Positions 38,001-48,600 of a stretch of 64,000 bases of DNA are shown one piece after another. This DNA comes from Nematostella vectensis (lineage: Eukaryota > Cnidaria > Anthozoa > Actiniaria > Edwardsiidae), in NCBI RefSeq assembly GCF_932526225.1, contig NC_064046.1, positions 10,565,719 to 10,629,718 of the forward strand. Reading direction: 5' to 3'. The translations under genes and the position numbers were made by a program. Each line of letters opens with the position of its first letter. Position 1 is the stretch's first letter. The notes under the pieces are model-generated. The model did no database searches. It was not told the DNA's origin and saw only the letters and a list, made by a program, of their open reading frames with translations.

Positions 38001-41000
38001 TTGAGTCAATTTAATTTCTCAAAATTGGATTGCGCACCAAGGTCTGCGCACGAGCGCGTGTCGATTTTGTTCTGAAGTTGCTTTATTTAAGGTCGAACTA
38101 GTCAAACGACATGTCTCCTTAATGTTTCCTTGTTTAGCCACTACCAAAAAACAAATTTTGTTGAGCACGACACGAAAATGTTTCTCAACTGTCCCGAGAA
38201 ACATTTGTTTGTGGCTGCTACAAGATTTGTTGCGCGCTACAATGTCTCCTGTGCGTGGCTAAACTGGGAGACATGCAGGCAACATGTATCACGCGACATT
38301 TCGCCTGGTTTAGCCAGGCCTTTAGCGTGCGCAAGTTAGTGAAAATTACATGCCTTGCTTAAAATTTTAAGAAAATATCGCAGCTATTTATATTTTGCCC
38401 TATGGCCGATCTGGGTACCCTTATTTTTGTATTTCAAATTGTTTTTCATAACGTAGTTCTACACTTGCATGTGTGCCGTGTAAAATGACATTGTTCACTA
38501 CGGCTTACAGAAACTCTTTGATTTCTTCGTTTCAGGAGCTGGGCCCGGTGCAGGGTTCAGTTATCATGGCGGAGGGCATGGCGGTAGAGGAGGGGGGTTT
38601 TACCAGGATCGGAATACTTCACGGTACTACGGATGGGAGTACCACGATATGGGCTACCTGTTGGGCGGTAGCACAGGTAACGCAATAACTAGACCGGAAT
38701 ACTTCAAGTTATTGCCGGTGGGAATACCACGATATGGGCTACCTGGGCGGTAGCACAGATAACCCCAAAACAAGACCGGAATACTTAACGTTATTACTGG
38801 TGGGAATACCACGATATGGGCTACCTGTGGGTTGGTGACACAGGTAACCCAATAAGACACCGAAATACTTCACGATGCTATGGATAGGAATGCCACAGCA
38901 TGGGTTACCTGTTGAGCATAGGAAACCCAAAAACAAGACCGTAGTATTAAACGGTGCTACGGATGGGAAGAAAAACATTTTTTGGTATTGAATTCACCAA
39001 TTAATGTTTTCTCTTCGTCTAACTTTCGCCCAGCGTTTACATTTTACCCTTGTAATTCCAGGGACGGTGCTTTTCTCCAGCAAGCCAGGCTCAGGCGGGG
39101 GAGCGATTGAAATCGTGACTGATGGAAAATTAACTGTTGGTAAGGTCATTATAAGACTCATGTATTTAAAGGTGTACCTTCCACATACCTAGTCAACTCT
39201 ACCTAGCAGGAATAAAGCCACTGCCTGTTTAAATGGGTTATTTCCCAGTTTGAAGGTGTACCTTCCACATACCTAGTCAACTCTACCTAGCAAGAATAAA
39301 GCCACTGCCTGTTTAAATGGGTTATTTCCCAGTTCCTAGCATAGAGGGCTAACCTTAAAGGAGGTAATATCCAAGCCAGATCGATAAACAACCCAAGACC
39401 AATCACAGTTATCCACCCTAGGTACCGTTATCTGGACTTGATAAGTTCACATTGACAGCAGCTGTCGCAAGTTACCCTAACTAGAGTTACCTCCCAAGAG
39501 GAAGGAAAACTCCCTACACCTATAGAGGCACCCTATCTCTAATGTATACCCCTCTCAGTTGTCACTCTACTAGGTAAGGGCACCCTTTCTCATGTGAACA
39601 AACCCTCACATGTCACCCTCCCTCATGTGAACACCCCTGTGCATGTAACACTCCCTCATGTGAACACCCTATCACATGTCACCCTACTTGGTATGGATAC
39701 CCTCCCTCATGTGAACACTCCCGTATATGTCACCATACTAGGTAGGGACACCCACCCTCATGTGAACACCCCCTCACATGTCACCCTCCCTCATGTGAAC
39801 ACCCCCTTACATGTCATGTGAACACCCCCTCACATGTCACCCTACTTGGTAGGGACACCCTCATGTAAACGCCCATTTACATGTCACCCTCCCTCATGTG
39901 AACACCCCTGTACATGTCACCCTCCCTCATGTGAACACCCCCTCACATGTCACCCTCCATCATGTGAACACCCCATCACATGTCACCCTACTAGGTAGGG
40001 ACACCCTCCCTCATGTGAACACCCCATCACATGTCACCCTACTTGGTAGGGACACCCTCGTGTAAACACCCCATCACATGTCACCCTTCCTCATAGAACA
40101 CCACCGTACATGTCACCCTCCCTCATGTGAACACCCCCTCACATGTCACCCTCCATCATGTGAACACCCCCTTACATGTCATGTGAACACCCCCTCACAT
40201 GTCACCCTACTTGGTAGGGACACCCTCATGTAAACGCCCATTTACATGTCACCCTCCCTCATGTGAACACCCCTGTACATGTCACCCTCCCTCATGTGAA
40301 CACCCCCTCACATGTCACCCTCCATCATGTGAACACCCCTTCACATGTCACCCTACTAGGTAGGGACACCCTCCCTCGTGTGAACACCCCATCACATGTC
40401 ACCCTACTTGGTAGGGACACCCTCGTGTAAACACCCCATCACATGTCACCCTTCCTCATAGAACACCACCGTACATGTCACCCTCCCTCATGTGAACACC
40501 CCCTCACATGTCACCCTCCATCATGTGAACACCCCATCACATGTCACCCTTCCTAATGGAACACCCTCTCATGTGAACACCCCCTCACATGTCACCCTTC
40601 TTGGTAGGGATACCCTCCCTCATATGAACACCCCATCACATGTCACCGTTCCTCATAGAACACCACCTTACAAGTCACCCTCCCTCATGTGAACACCCCT
40701 TCACATGTCACCCTACTAGGTAGGGGCACCCTCCCTCATGTGAACACCCCATCACATGTCACCCTACTTGGTAGGGATACCCTCTCTCATGTGAACACCC
40801 CATCACATGTAACCCTTTCTCATGGAACACCCTCTCACATTTCACCCTACTAGGTAGGGGCACCCTCCCTCATGTGAACACCCCCTCACATGTCACCCTA
40901 CTAGGTAGGGGCACCCTCCATCATGTGAACACCCCATCACATGTCACTCTACTTGGTAGGGATACCCTCCCTCATGTGAACACCCCATCACATGTCACCC

Positions 41001-43199
41001 TCCCTCATGTGAACACCCCTCACATGTCACCCTACTAGGTAGGGGCACCCTCCCTCATGTGAACACCCCATCACATGTCACCCTACTTGGTAGGGATACC
41101 CTCCCTCATGCGAACACCCCCGTACATGTCATCCTCCCTCATGTGAACACCCCCTCACATGTCACCCTACAAGGTAGGGGCACCCTCCCTCATGTGAACA
41201 CCCCTTCACATGTCACCCTACTTGGTAGGGATACCCTCCCTCATTGAACACCCCATCACATGTCACCCTCCCTCATGTGAACACCCCTTCACATGTCACC
41301 CTACTAGGTAGGGGCACCCTCCCTCATGTGAACACCCCCTCACATGTCACCCTACAAGGTAGGGGCACCCTCCCTCATGTGAACACCCCTTCACATGTCA
41401 CCCTACTTGGTAGGGATACCCTCCCTCATGTGAACACCCCATCACATGTCACCCTCCCTCATGTGAACACCCCTTCACATGTCACCTTACTAGGTAGGGA
41501 CACCCTCCCTCATGCGAACACCCCTTCACATGTCACCCTACTTGGTAGGGATACCCTCCCTCATGTGAACACCCCATCACATGTCACCCTTCCTCATGGA
41601 ACACCCCCGTACATGTCACCCTCCCTCATGTGAACACCCCCTCACATGTCACCCTACTAGGTAGGGGCACCCTCCCTCATGTGAACACCCCTTCACATGT
41701 CACCATACTTGGTAGGGATACCCTCCCTCATGTGAACACCCAATCACATGTCACCCTTCCTCATAGAACACCACCGTACATGTCACCCTCCCTCATGTGA
41801 ACACCCCTGTACATGTCACCCTACTAGGTAAAGGCGACCTCCCTTATGTTGAACATCCCCCTCAGTTATCCACCGAAAAAAGGCTGAAGCATTGTACCCC
41901 GACGAAATAATAAACTGATCAAGCCTCAGCTATGCACGCTTTAGAGGTTATTTGTCTCCCACTAAATCTGTATTTCCTTTGAAAATTTAGGTGCGACAAT
42001 CAGCTCCGATGGTCATACTTCTAGCAACACGTCGACTCCGCACTGCGCTGGCGGAAGCTCTGGAGGACTAATTCGCCTAGTGGCAAATAAGGTAGATGTA
42101 TTACGATAGCGGGACGTGTTGTCCTGGGTTGGAGGGGCTGCGACTTCCACGTAGCAAGAGTTTGCCGAGAAGTGGTGCGCATAGGCGGGCAGGTATTAAT
42201 ATAATGTCATATTTGTAATCCACCATCAGGGGAGTAGCAGAGCCTAACCTGAATAATCCTAATAAATAAGATAGGACTCTTTTGGTGATCTGACTGATAT
42301 TTATGATGTAAAACTGCGCAACAGATGACACTTTTATCGGCACTACGTTTATGGCCGTGCTCATCTAGATAGCGTTTTCGTAACACCGCCGTATCCCTTT
42401 GAGAAAAATGGAATGTCCGAGTCAACGGGATATAATCAGCCAAAGGGAAAACGATAAGTGATTCAAGATAGAGGGGAGCAAGTTATTGGGTTACGAGTTT
42501 GGGCTATCCGAGTTTAGGTGACTAGAAATAAGGTCTGAATCTAATAAAAATCAGTACTGAGTTCATATTAGCGGGGTTAAAGCCGCATTGTCACCAGTTT
42601 ACTTCCGGTCGATTACGTAACAATCTCCGATGATTTTTAACGGAAAACACGAAAAATATTTCAAAATATTAAAAGCAGTGTGTTTATTGGAAGTTTCTTT
42701 GAGGATGTGATTGGTAATTTAGAGCGGATGGCCTGTTTAATATCTCGGATTTTAATAGATTCTTTTGTCTTTTAACGGTTGAGGTTCCCGTCGGACCTCC
42801 GGAAGTAAACTGGTGACAATGCGGCTTTAAGATATTGCACGAGATTCTATTGTTGCTGCTGGGCAAAAGAAGGGGTGGGAATGGGGAGTTATTTGAAAGA
42901 CAAATTGCTAACGTGTTACAATGTAAAGTAGTACATTCCTAGATCATGTTTGATCCGCTCATTCTCCGTTTTTTCCCAGGTGGTGTTTGAGGGTGAAGAA
43001 GGCAAGCTGAGTGTCATCGGAGGAAATAGCGGTTTTAGCACGAACCACTCCGGCCACTGCGGCGGTGGGGGTGGGGGTGGGGTGATACAGGTCTTTCACA
43101 GAACCCCTGACGATTCTCAAATCAGCGACAGGAGAAAAATGCTGACGTCAGGAGGAAAGGGATTGGCTAATGGAGAAGATGGCGTCAGATGGGCTGGAG
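32045..43199 (+). CDS. Secreted glycine-rich repeat-module protein, 5' exon block (7 exons)
   Basis: Exons 32045-32080, 32169-32208, 36202-36540, 38536-38676, 39062-39139, 41991-42091 and 42980-43199 join in frame (318 codons, ending in phase 1). The first two exons and the start of the third encode a signal peptide (MADLLKKTLCSS, then a hydrophobic run ending near LSISYH). The rest is one copy of a module repeated twice more at 48113-57723. Its elements are DALSI...GGFI; GAGPGAGF...GGHGGRGGG ending YLLGGSTG; GSGGGAIEI; AGGSSGGLIRL; and CGGGGGGGVIQV...NGEDG. Alternating Gly-rich turns with short I/V-x-I/V strands suggest a beta-solenoid. I do not recognise a named family. The frame hits TAG at once if the last donor is not used. 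It probably continues into exons at 48113 onward (see findings); a weak alternative terminal exon is 44888-44911. Confidence 0.75.
33502..33719. repeat. Tandem duplication of about 111 bp
   Basis: GAGCAATACCAAAAAATCGG through GGTTTGCGTAGGTTTA occurs twice in direct orientation, starting near 33512 and 33623, almost identical. It lies in the long intron 2. Confidence 0.9.
34920..35390. repeat. ATC/CAT trinucleotide-rich region
   Basis: Imperfect CAT/ATC runs interrupted by AGTAGTAG and GCAAAACCAGC blocks. Similar tracts occur at 36010-36145 and 50385-50470. On the minus strand they give Asp/Gly-rich spurious ORFs. Confidence 0.8.
35394..35866. mobile_element. 473 bp MITE with TCTCGGG-rich ends
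   Basis: Ends GGGGCTCGTTTCTCGAAGCA and TGTTTCGAGAAACGGGCCCC are near-perfect inverted copies. Both continue inward into CCCGAGAATTCTCGGG, which is itself a palindrome. Further TTCTCGGGCCCG and CACCCGAGAC blocks lie inside. Single copy in this window. Confidence 0.75.
35866..36007. mobile_element. hAT-like small element abutting the previous one
   Basis: Ends CAGGGCCGTAGCAGG and CCTGTTACGGCTCTG are inverted copies. It directly abuts the element ending at 35866, sharing one base. A related left end occurs at about 36592 (GCAGGGCCGTAGCAGGG). Confidence 0.55.
36764..36912. mobile_element. hAT-like MITE, copy with both ends
   Basis: Starts CAGCGGCGTAGCCAGGATTT and ends GGCTACGCCCCTG. The interior shares TACATTTACTGTATTTTTGG (reverse) with 58834-58997 and the right end with 1-94. 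Confidence 0.7.
38104..38330. mobile_element. Non-autonomous element related to 27060-27310
   Basis: Contains GTTTAGCCACTACCAAAAAA, GCGCGCTACAATGTCTCC and GTGGCTAAACTGGGAGACAT, ending near TTTAGCCAGGCC. The TTTAGCCA blocks at the two ends are partly inverted. Borders are approximate. Confidence 0.55.
38600..38975 (+). repeat. Four-copy array of the exon 4 end plus donor
   Basis: The last roughly 80 bases of exon 38536-38676 (GACCGGAATACTTC ... GGGAATACCACGATATGGGC ... TAGCACAG) plus GTAACnC are repeated three more times downstream. The donor equivalent reads GCACAGATAACC near 38755 (lost), GACACAGGTAACC near 38843 (kept) and GCATAGGAAACC near 38921 (lost). Confidence 0.85.
39169..39338. repeat. 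Tandem duplication of about 85 bp
   Basis: AAGGTGTACCTTCCACATAC through GTTATTTCCCAGTT is present twice in direct orientation with one or two differences, beginning about 30 nt after the donor at 39140. Confidence 0.9.
39585..41835 (+). repeat. 2.25 kb minisatellite, about 51 bp unit with hairpin core
   Basis: The full unit is CATGTGAACACCCCnTCACATG, TCACCCTACTTGGTAGGGAC and ACCCTCCCT, about 51 bp, mixed with shorter 30 bp half-units. Because 51 is a multiple of three, the array stays open for up to 129 codons as VNTPSHVTLLGRDTLPH repeats, but it lies inside an intron. A longer block of about 360 bp is itself duplicated (39805-40165 against 40170-40530). Confidence 0.95.
42577..42830. mobile_element. 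TTAA-flanked MITE, copy 2
   Basis: TTAA-bounded, 254 bp, nearly identical to 15613-15864, with ends AGCCGCATTGTCACCAGTTT and AAACTGGTGACAATGCGGCT. It sits in the intron before exon 42980-43199. Confidence 0.9.
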
Positions 43200-43214
43200 G
43201 TAGGTAGACACAGT

Positions 43215-44430
43215 GGCAAGACATTCACGCAATGCAGTAACTTTAGAAGCACACTAGCATACACACATTGGCACCAGTCGGGCCAAGACGGGACGCTAGC
43301 ACAGTCTGTTGCCGAACTGCACGGGTAATAGACTGTGCTAGCGTCCCGTCTTGGCCCGACTGGTGCCAATGTGTGTATGCTAGTGTGCTTCTAAAGTTCA
43401 CATTAATGCAGTAACGCAGTACAATCACGCAGTACAGTGACGTTAACCCAGTATGGTGTTGTAGTACAGTAACTTTAGACATTCACGCAATGCAGTAACG
43501 CAGTACAATCACGCAGTACAGTGACGTTAACCCAGTATGGCGTTGTAGTACAGTAACTTTAGACAGTCACGCAAATGCAGTAACGCAGTACAATCACGCA
43601 GTACACTGACGTTAACCCAGTATGGTGTTGTAGTACAGTAACTTTAGACATTCACGCAATGCAGTAACGCAGTACAATCACGCAGTACAGTGACGTTAAC
43701 CCAGTATGGTGTTGTAGTACAGTAACTTTAGACAGTCACGCAAATGCAGTAACGCAGTACAATCACGCAGTACAGTGACGTTAACCCAGTATGGTGTTGT
43801 AGTACAGTAACTTTAGACATTCACGCAATGCAGTAACGCAGTACAATCACGCAGTACAGTGACGTTAACCCAGTATGGTGTTGTAGTACAGTAACTTTAG
43901 ACAGTCACGCAATGCAGTAATGCAGTACAATCACGCAGTACACTGACGTTAACCCAGTATGGTGTTGTAGTACAGTAACTTTAGACAGTCACGCAATGCA
44001 GTAACGCCGTACAATCACGCAGTACAGTGACGTTAACCCAGTATGGTGTTGTAATACAGTAACTTTAGACATTCACGCAATGCAGTAACGCAGTACAATC
44101 ACGCAGTACAGTGACGTTAACCCAGTATGGTGTTGTAGTACAGTAACTTTAGACATTCACGCAATGCAGTAACGCAGTACAATCACGCAGTACAGTGACG
44201 TTAACCCAGTATGGTGTTGTAGTACAGTAACTTTAGACAGTCACGCAATGCAGTAACGCCGTACAATCACGCAGTACAGTGACGTTAACCCAGTATGGTG
44301 TTGTAGTACAGTAACTTTAGACAGTCACGCAATGCAGTAACGCAGTACAATCACGCAGTACAGTGACGTTAACCCAGCATGGTGTTGTAGTACAGTAACT
44401 TTAGACAGTCACGCAAATGCAGTAACGCAG
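43215..44430 (+). repeat. About 91 bp minisatellite, about 13 copies
   Basis: The unit runs ACATTCACGCAATGCAGTAA, CGCAGTACAATCACGCAGTA, CAGTGACGTTAACCCAGTAT, GGTGTTGTAGTACAGTAACT, TTAG. Copies alternate between CATTCACG and CAGTCACG starts. The array begins 16 nt after the donor at 43200, and a perfect palindrome (43239-43398) interrupts its first unit. Confidence 0.95.
43239..43398. repeat. Perfect 69 bp inverted repeat with 22 bp loop
   Basis: Arms at 43239-43307 and 43330-43398 are exact reverse complements, from AACTTTAGAAGCACACTAGC to GCTAGTGTGCTTCTAAAGTT. The loop is GTTGCCGAACTGCACGGGTAAT. Perfect identity implies recent origin or gene conversion between the arms. Confidence 0.95.
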
Positions 44431-44888
44431 TATAATCTAGCCTAAGTATCAGGCTTTTTTTAGGGGAGAAGGGGAGAAGGTCCCCCCCCCCTCCCCTGAG
44501 GGTCTTGAAACTCAGGCTAAGTAAAATCACGCAGTACAGTGACGTAATATTGGGGCGCAGTACATATGTTAGACCGTAACGCAATCGTGGGAAATGGCTT
44601 AATTGTTCAAAATGCATTTCACGGAATTCCGAATTTTGAATTGTTTTCATTTTCTTCGTTATCTTAGTTTCTTATGCTTTTGTATGGCGCATGACGTCAT
44701 ATTTGATGCGCTGCGCTGACCGCGGGGCTTGGGTCCCATATTTGAAGCGGGGAGTCTATCTGGTCGATTGTTTGCTAAAAAGGCGAAAAAGAAGTGTAAA
44801 GTCAGCGGCTCGGAGTGCGGTTAGGTACATAGTAAGTTCAAATTGGCACGTATTTTATTCGTAAGTATTTTTACACCTGTTTTCTAGT

Positions 44889-45035
44889 ATGGCTGAAAGA
44901 CCAAGCCCAATGAAGTTCAATATGATCGATCTAATAAGAAAAACAAATAAAGGAAGTACGAAAAGGTTTGATGAGGTAAACGATCTTATAAGAAAAACAA
45001 ATACAAAGTTGAGCTGTTACGACAATCTCGTGTAA
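44889..45035 (+). CDS. Unrecognised 48 aa micro-ORF with internal repeat
   Basis: ATG at 44889 to TAA at 45033-45035. The peptide contains DLIRKTN twice, 18 residues apart (IDLIRKTNKGS and NDLIRKTNTKL). The ATG follows a good acceptor-like sequence (CTGTTTTCTAG at 44876-44886). In another frame that acceptor would give the upstream glycine-rich block a short terminal exon (44888-44911, phase 1, ending TGA), with AATAAA at 44946-44951. Neither reading is supported by similarity. A local tandem duplication explains the repeat. Confidence 0.15.
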   Translation: MAERPSPMKFNMIDLIRKTNKGSTKRFDEVNDLIRKTNTKLSCYDNLV

Positions 45036-45623
45036 AAGTATTCTTTGAATGTGATAATTATAGGCTTGTCGGCTTATCAGCTATTTACAGATCATCTTAT
45101 TTTAGACGGTGATAAGAGGTCATTGTAAGCTTATCTTTGTTCTTGTGGTGACTATCACACGCCTAATCAACTCTTCGTCTCGCTTTGCGTAAACTATCTC
45201 GGGGTAATCCGCGCGAAAAACGCGAGGCGCATTCCCCTTAATGATCTCATGAAACATAATGAGACAACACTGAGTATACCACATACTGCGAACTAACGAA
45301 ATGGAATTCTAACACATAAAGGATTATTTCTTTGCGGTTTCGACGTATGCGTGCTTGGGACGTATAGAGGGATGGTATAGAACGGCTTTTTTCGAAGCAC
45401 AAAGAGATTGATGTTTCGCTTTCGTGGACAGTCCCCTTCGAAGCCATAAAACGATGACGGAAGGTCTGAGTGAAAAATACTAGCTCCGTCAATTGCCTTG
45501 AGAGGGAACGAACATCTGGTGTGACCTTTTGCTAATACTGGACGATTTCTTTCATCTACACTCGTTGGTTTTCCTTGTTAGGATTATTCCTAGCACATAG
45601 AGGTATTTAAAGTGACTTGAGGA

Positions 45624-48600
45624 ATGGCAAAAACGACGCTTGAAGCGTTCTTTTTCCTTGCTTTGTTATTGAATGCGGATAATCTAGGAATGGCGAATGC
45701 TGCGGAAAGCGCAACGGACTATCACTGTGAGTATGTATACGCGTTTATTCAAACTTCTATTCAGGATATCAGTGCAACACTTAAAAAATCCACCTTAAAA
45801 GCTTACACGGATTTTTATTAACATAATCGTTAGCACATTTCTGCGGTTGTCTGTCATTTTTGCTGTTACAAAAAAATAGCATCATGCTTACACAATGTGA
45901 TTGTAGCCAGATAAATCTTACTTATAACAAAAACAGCCTAATATGCGATTAATTTTGTGTAGATTTCGACAGTGGATAAATGCGTTGTTGTTAGGTTTAC
46001 TTATCATGATCGGTTACGGATGCTTTCGTGTACACATAGCGCTTATAATTGTCATTTGATTAACTTGGCGTGTTAGAGGTGATTTGGCGCTTCCTCACAA
46101 TCGCAAACTCAAAACAGACTCTATGCGCATCCAGGAAACACGATCTTTGTAATAAGGTGACGAGATTATTGTTTTTTTTATGACCATGAAATTAATTTCT
46201 TATTATTAGTTTTGTGGTTTAATAGGGAAAACGATCGAGCTGTAATGATCATCAACGCAGAATCTACAGATAGTAACCACAGAGTTTGCCGTGATAGGCA
46301 AATTGAACTTATTTGATTTTTTCTCAGATTTTTCTAACGATATATTATTTACATAAGAATATCAGCCTAAAATAACTGAACGTCTCTTTTATTGTTCCTG
46401 CTTTTAACCATTTTAACCAGAATGAGTGTTGTGATAGATATTCTAACCATAATATCTGGCCCACAATTATCGTTGGGGGGGGGGGGGATTTTTTCTCCTT
46501 TTGTGACAGATACCCCTAAACAGACCTCATTTAATCTTCCATTTAAATAAAAGAAATTAAATCAGGCTGCCAGTTTTATAAGAAGGGCGAGACCGTGATT
46601 AAACTTCCCAAGTATCGACGTTCTATGTTTTTTAATCTAAATAATAATAAAGAAGAGACAAGAGCTTATGTAGATTCTTTAAACTGTTGCACAATAGCAT
46701 ACTAGGCACTGATATGAAAATCAAGTAAGCATCACCCAAAGTGCAAACTATCATTTTTCTTTTCCGACGTCCCCATTCAAACGCTCATGTCGTTTTGTTG
46801 CTAGTTTGGAATTTGCACTTGCCTTTAAGGCTAGTGCCATCGCTATTTTATACTCCCGCTCAATTCCGAGTACAACAAACATTTTTATCGGTTATAAATT
46901 CAAGGGACCGATCATTTGATATCTGTAGAGAAGTTGACAATATTTTGGAGCGTCGAACGAATTCGGGCTTCGTTTTTTTCCCCATAGAGATTATGGCTTG
47001 CCCGATTTGACTTTCGTAACCCAGCCGTCAGATATCAAGTGGCCGGTCCCCAACTGTGCTTCTGTCAATCAAATATCAAGTATGGAACTTCAATTGTGGA
47101 TTGTCTCTTTGGAGACATCTTGCGAAAATACCGTTTTTCATTTCAAATGTAAACAATAACAAGTGACTGATGAAAACTCTTTAAAGCTCTTCCATATGGT
47201 AGTGAGGACAACACCTGGCACTAACCTGAACCGAAGGGACGTAAAAGAACCACGGGAGACGCAATAAACCCTCTGGCAGTGACCACCCCCAGTGACAGTG
47301 CTTACTAACCTAGGGCCATATGTTAGAAAGCTGTATATTCGGTTAAATATGTTACCCTCGATAAACAAAGATTAAACTGAAACTGACACCTTGCAACTTC
47401 TTGGACTAGCATTATTCATGTAGCACACTTTGAAGGATTAATCTTTGGATTTGCGACTGGGAGCGCAGGAGGGGGTAGGATTAAGAGAGATTGAGCGCGA
47501 TACGGTGTATGTTGGACATACAAACCCTAGTGCCAGAGGAAGTATTTATAACATAGCCGCATGTAGACAGTTGCGCATTGGAGGCACGTAAACTACTCTA
47601 GGCTGGTCGAAGCTAATAGGGGACTTGCGCTAAGAGATCACGTGACCTTTCTGGGTGGCAAAAATCCGAAACGACTGCGCCCGTCACACCAGAGAACGAT
47701 AAAAAAATATAACATCTTTAAATGAAACTAAACCCTTTTTTTTCGTAAGCGCTGAATAAGTTGCCTTTTGTTGCTGTTATTTTGCCGCTAAAATCCTGAG
47801 CGCGCGCTAGTTTGCCACCCAAACAGTCACGTGATCTCTTAGCGCAAGTCCCCTATTTGACCGTACGGTCACAATCGTACGATCACAACCGTACGATAAC
47901 AAAAGTAGTTTCAATAAAATCGCACAAGATCGGACACGATCGTCTGGGGCTTTAAGCTAAAGCCCAGACGCGCATGGCAAGTAAAATTCCTTGCTGTTGT
48001 TGCCAGAGCGCTCGCGTGGCTGCTCCAACATCGAGTTATGGGCTTTTAAAATAAACCGTGCATGAGTTCTTCCAATTAAATGTTTACAACAGTCGTTGTA
48101 ATTTTTTTTCAGTATTCTTCGACAGCGGAGACATTGAAATCAACTCTTCAAGTTGTCAAATGAAGTGGAAGTCCGTTTTGCTACACCAGGGTGCAGTTGA
48201 AAGCCGAACCTACAACACACCAAACGGTGATGCTTTCGACTACAAAGTGTGCCACTTTAAGTTCCACTCCTCGGTACACTTAGGAAAGGTAAGGCTAACT
48301 AAGCTCAAGGAGGTTAAGCTTTTCATAACTGCTCAGCTCAGTACTCAACTCAGCTTTTGCTTAGTTCAGCTCAACTCATTACAGCTCAACTGAGCTCGGC
48401 TAAGCATAGCTCAACTTAACTTTTGTGCAGCTAAACTTAGCTAAACTCAACTAAGATCATTTGTGCTTAGCTCAACTCAACTAAACTAATTTGAGCTCAG
48501 CTCAGCACTGCTCAACTTAACTTTTGTGCAGCTAAACTTAGCTCAACTCAACTAAGCTCATTTGTGCTTAGCTCAACTCAACTCAACTAATCTGAACTCA

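Noticed and set aside
39594-41633. Several ORFs of 60-129 aa made of HVNTPSHVTLLGRDTLP repeats
   Set aside because: They arise from a 51 bp intronic minisatellite whose unit is a multiple of three; flanking exons 39062-39139 and 41991-42091 splice in phase across it.
39585-44430. Possible CRISPR arrays
   Set aside because: Units are contiguous tandem repeats without unique spacers of constant length, and the DNA is clearly eukaryotic.
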